Assembly: GCA_021784995.1 (NCBI GenBank)
Contig: JAJYHA010000014.1
Location: 1 to 18,244 of the forward strand
Direction of reading: 5' to 3'
DNA from: Myxococcales bacterium
GTDB lineage: Bacteria; Myxococcota; Myxococcia; Myxococcales; Anaeromyxobacteraceae
DNA length: 18,244 nt
The stretch's first letter is position 1, and each line of letters begins with the position of its first letter. The notes beneath the pieces are model-generated. The model ran no database searches. It was not told the origin of the DNA and saw nothing but the letters and a program-made list of their open reading frames with translations. Shown here one piece after another: positions 17,134-18,244 of this stretch. Both the position numbers and the translations under genes were made by a program.

Positions 17134-17999
17134 GACCCGATCCACGGCTCGTCGCGGCGGCGGGGCTCCTCCTCGCCGCCGCCGCCGCGGCCGCGGACCG
17201 CCCCGGGACGGCGGCCGGCGGCGCCCGCTGGCTCGGGCCGAGGCCGCCCGCCGTCCCGCAGCGCGTGGTCTCGCTCGCGCCCAGCGCCACGGACGCCGTG
17301 GTGGCGATGGGCCTGGGCGGTCGCCTGGTCGGGGTCACGCGCTACGACGACGCACCGGCGGTGGCGTCGCTCCCGCGCGTCGGCGGATTCCTCGACCCGA
17401 GCCCGGAGGCCATCCTGGCCCTTCGGCCCGATCTCGTGCTCTGGGTCACCGACGCGGGGGCCGCCGCCGCGGTGGAGCGCGTGGCGACGCTGGGGGTCCC
17501 GGTGCTCGCCCTGCCCGTGGTGAGCGTCGCCGACGTGATCGCCGGCGCACGCCTCCTCGGGGAGGCCCTCGGTGATCGCGCCGCCGGCGATCGCCTGGCG
17601 CGCTCCCTCTCCGGCGCGGTCTCCGCGGCGCGCGCGGGCGCCGGGCGGCGCGGGCGGGTGCGCGTCCTCTTCGTCGTCGGGCGCGATCCGCTGGTGGTGG
17701 CAGGTCCCGGCAGCTACCCCGACGAGCTGGTCCGGCTGGCGGGCGGCGAGAACGTCGTCGAGGGCGATCGCCCATGGCCCGTCTACCCCCTCGACCGCGC
17801 CGTGGCCGCCGATCCGGCGCTGGTCATCGACGCTGCCCTGCAGGAGCCGCCGGCAGGGATCCGCCGGCTGGAGGCCATCCCGGCGGTGCGCCGCGGCGCG
17901 GTCTACCGCCTGGAGGACGACGCGGCGCTCCGGCCCGGGCCGCGCCTGCCCCGCGCGCTGGCCGAGCTGGAGCGCGCCCTGCGGGGGGTGCGGCCGTGA
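17121..17999 (+). CDS. btuF: Periplasmic cobalamin-binding protein, BtuF type
   Basis: Substrate-binding protein of a class III (helical-backbone) ABC importer; carries B12 from the outer-membrane receptor to the inner-membrane permease. It has 292 aa (E. coli BtuF 266). A signal peptide (1-25, ending AAAAAA|DRP) is followed by the family motifs RVVSLAPSATDAVVAMGLGGRLVGVTRYDD (48-77), PRVGGFLDPSPEAILALRPDLVL (85-107), the long helix (135-170), RVLFVVGRDPLVVAGPGSYPDELVRLAGGENV and a C-terminal helix. E96 (SPEAILALRPD) and D225 (PLDRAVAADP) fall where E. coli has E72 and E202, which bind BtuC arginines; this is my alignment by eye. ATG 17121 lies 13 bases inside the preceding gene, and the stop overlaps the next start (GTGA). 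Related haem or siderophore binders exist, but the riboswitch supports B12. Confidence 0.9.
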   Translation: MRALRPDPRLVAAAGLLLAAAAAAADRPGTAAGGARWLGPRPPAVPQRVVSLAPSATDAVVAMGLGGRLVGVTRYDDAPAVASLPRVGGFLDPSPEAILALRPDLVLWVTDAGAAAAVERVATLGVPVLALPVVSVADVIAGARLLGEALGDRAAGDRLARSLSGAVSAARAGAGRRGRVRVLFVVGRDPLVVAGPGSYPDELVRLAGGENVVEGDRPWPVYPLDRAVAADPALVIDAALQEPPAGIRRLEAIPAVRRGAVYRLEDDAALRPGPRLPRALAELERALRGVRP

Positions 18000-18244
18000 C
18001 GGCCCGGCGCCTGGGCGGGGTGGTGATCCTCGGCGTGGCCGCGCTCGTCGCCGCGCTGGCGCTCTCGTGCGCCGTGGGTGCCCAGCCCATCTCGCTCCGG
18101 GCAGCGCTGGCGGGCGCCGATCCGGACCGCGCCATCCTGCTCGGCCTGCGGCTGCCGCGCGCGCTGCTCGGCGCCGCGATCGGCGCCGGCCTGGCCGCCG
18201 CCGGCGAGCGGCGCGCCGAGACGGTGGCGCAAGGCGCTGCCTTC
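17996..18244 (+). CDS. btuC: ABC transporter permease, BtuC/FecCD family, 5' fragment
   Basis: Inner-membrane permease of the B12 importer; the window ends after 83 codons. GTG 17996 overlaps the btuF stop (GTGA). A first membrane helix (LGGVVILGVAALVAALALSCAVG, about 6-28) is followed by ISLRAALAG and then the family motif LRLPRALLGAAIGAGLAAAG (52-71), matching BtuC's IRLPR...GAALAISG. Immediately after that, the last 12 residues (ERRAETVAQGAA and F) do not match the usual continuation (AV.QALF.NPLA), and neither of the other two frames restores it. Either a genuine variant or a sequence error near the end of the piece could explain this. A btuD ATPase gene would be expected downstream. Confidence 0.85.
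   Translation, partial: MTARRLGGVVILGVAALVAALALSCAVGAQPISLRAALAGADPDRAILLGLRLPRALLGAAIGAGLAAAGERRAETVAQGAAF

Overview
The window is a very GC-rich stretch of bacterial chromosome with dense coding, mostly GTG/ATG starts, short intergenic gaps and many 4-bp gene overlaps. Gene content and the cysteine-rich CGGTCV...NCGACGNTC pattern in a secreted lipoprotein point to a myxobacterium (Myxococcota), and an Anaeromyxobacter-like organism is my best guess. That is inference from pattern recognition; no database was searched.

Layout. 1..867: the 3' end of a HAD-family hydrolase gene, a small minus-strand unknown gene and a plus-strand unknown gene, the last two diverging from a 55-bp gap. 939..4571: dnaE, the replicative DNA polymerase III alpha subunit, with a complete set of PHP metal ligands. 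4572..4894: a gene-free stretch with several dyads and a probable promoter for a LuxR-type regulator (4895..5425). 5490..6695: threonine ammonia-lyase (ilvA). 6749..9242, minus strand: an overlapping operon bioB-bioF-DUF2905 for the last and first dedicated steps of biotin synthesis, preceded by a 13-bp inverted repeat with a 14-nt spacer that has the architecture of a BirA (biotin repressor) operator. 9381..10778: radA, whose stop codon overlaps that of glpK on the other strand. 10775..13074, minus strand: an alpha/beta hydrolase followed by glycerol kinase (glpK), plausibly a unit that frees glycerol from acylglycerols and phosphorylates it. 13220..13525: a DUF3467 protein.

13623..18244 is a vitamin B12 uptake operon: promoter, cobalamin riboswitch, a TonB-dependent receptor (btuB-like), a lipoprotein with a Cys-rich N-terminus and a beta-propeller, a periplasmic cobalamin-binding protein (btuF-like) and the start of an ABC permease (btuC-like) cut by the window end. 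All four genes overlap their neighbours. The propeller lipoprotein sits where Bacteroides place BtuG, a surface-exposed propeller lipoprotein that caps BtuB and captures B12. It is the best candidate here for an undescribed system: a BtuG-like capture protein in a myxobacterium. Other points of note are a Cys-to-Ser change at a [2Fe-2S] ligand position of BioB, an extra hairpin inside the riboswitch, and a Shine-Dalgarno sequence with two alternative local pairings.
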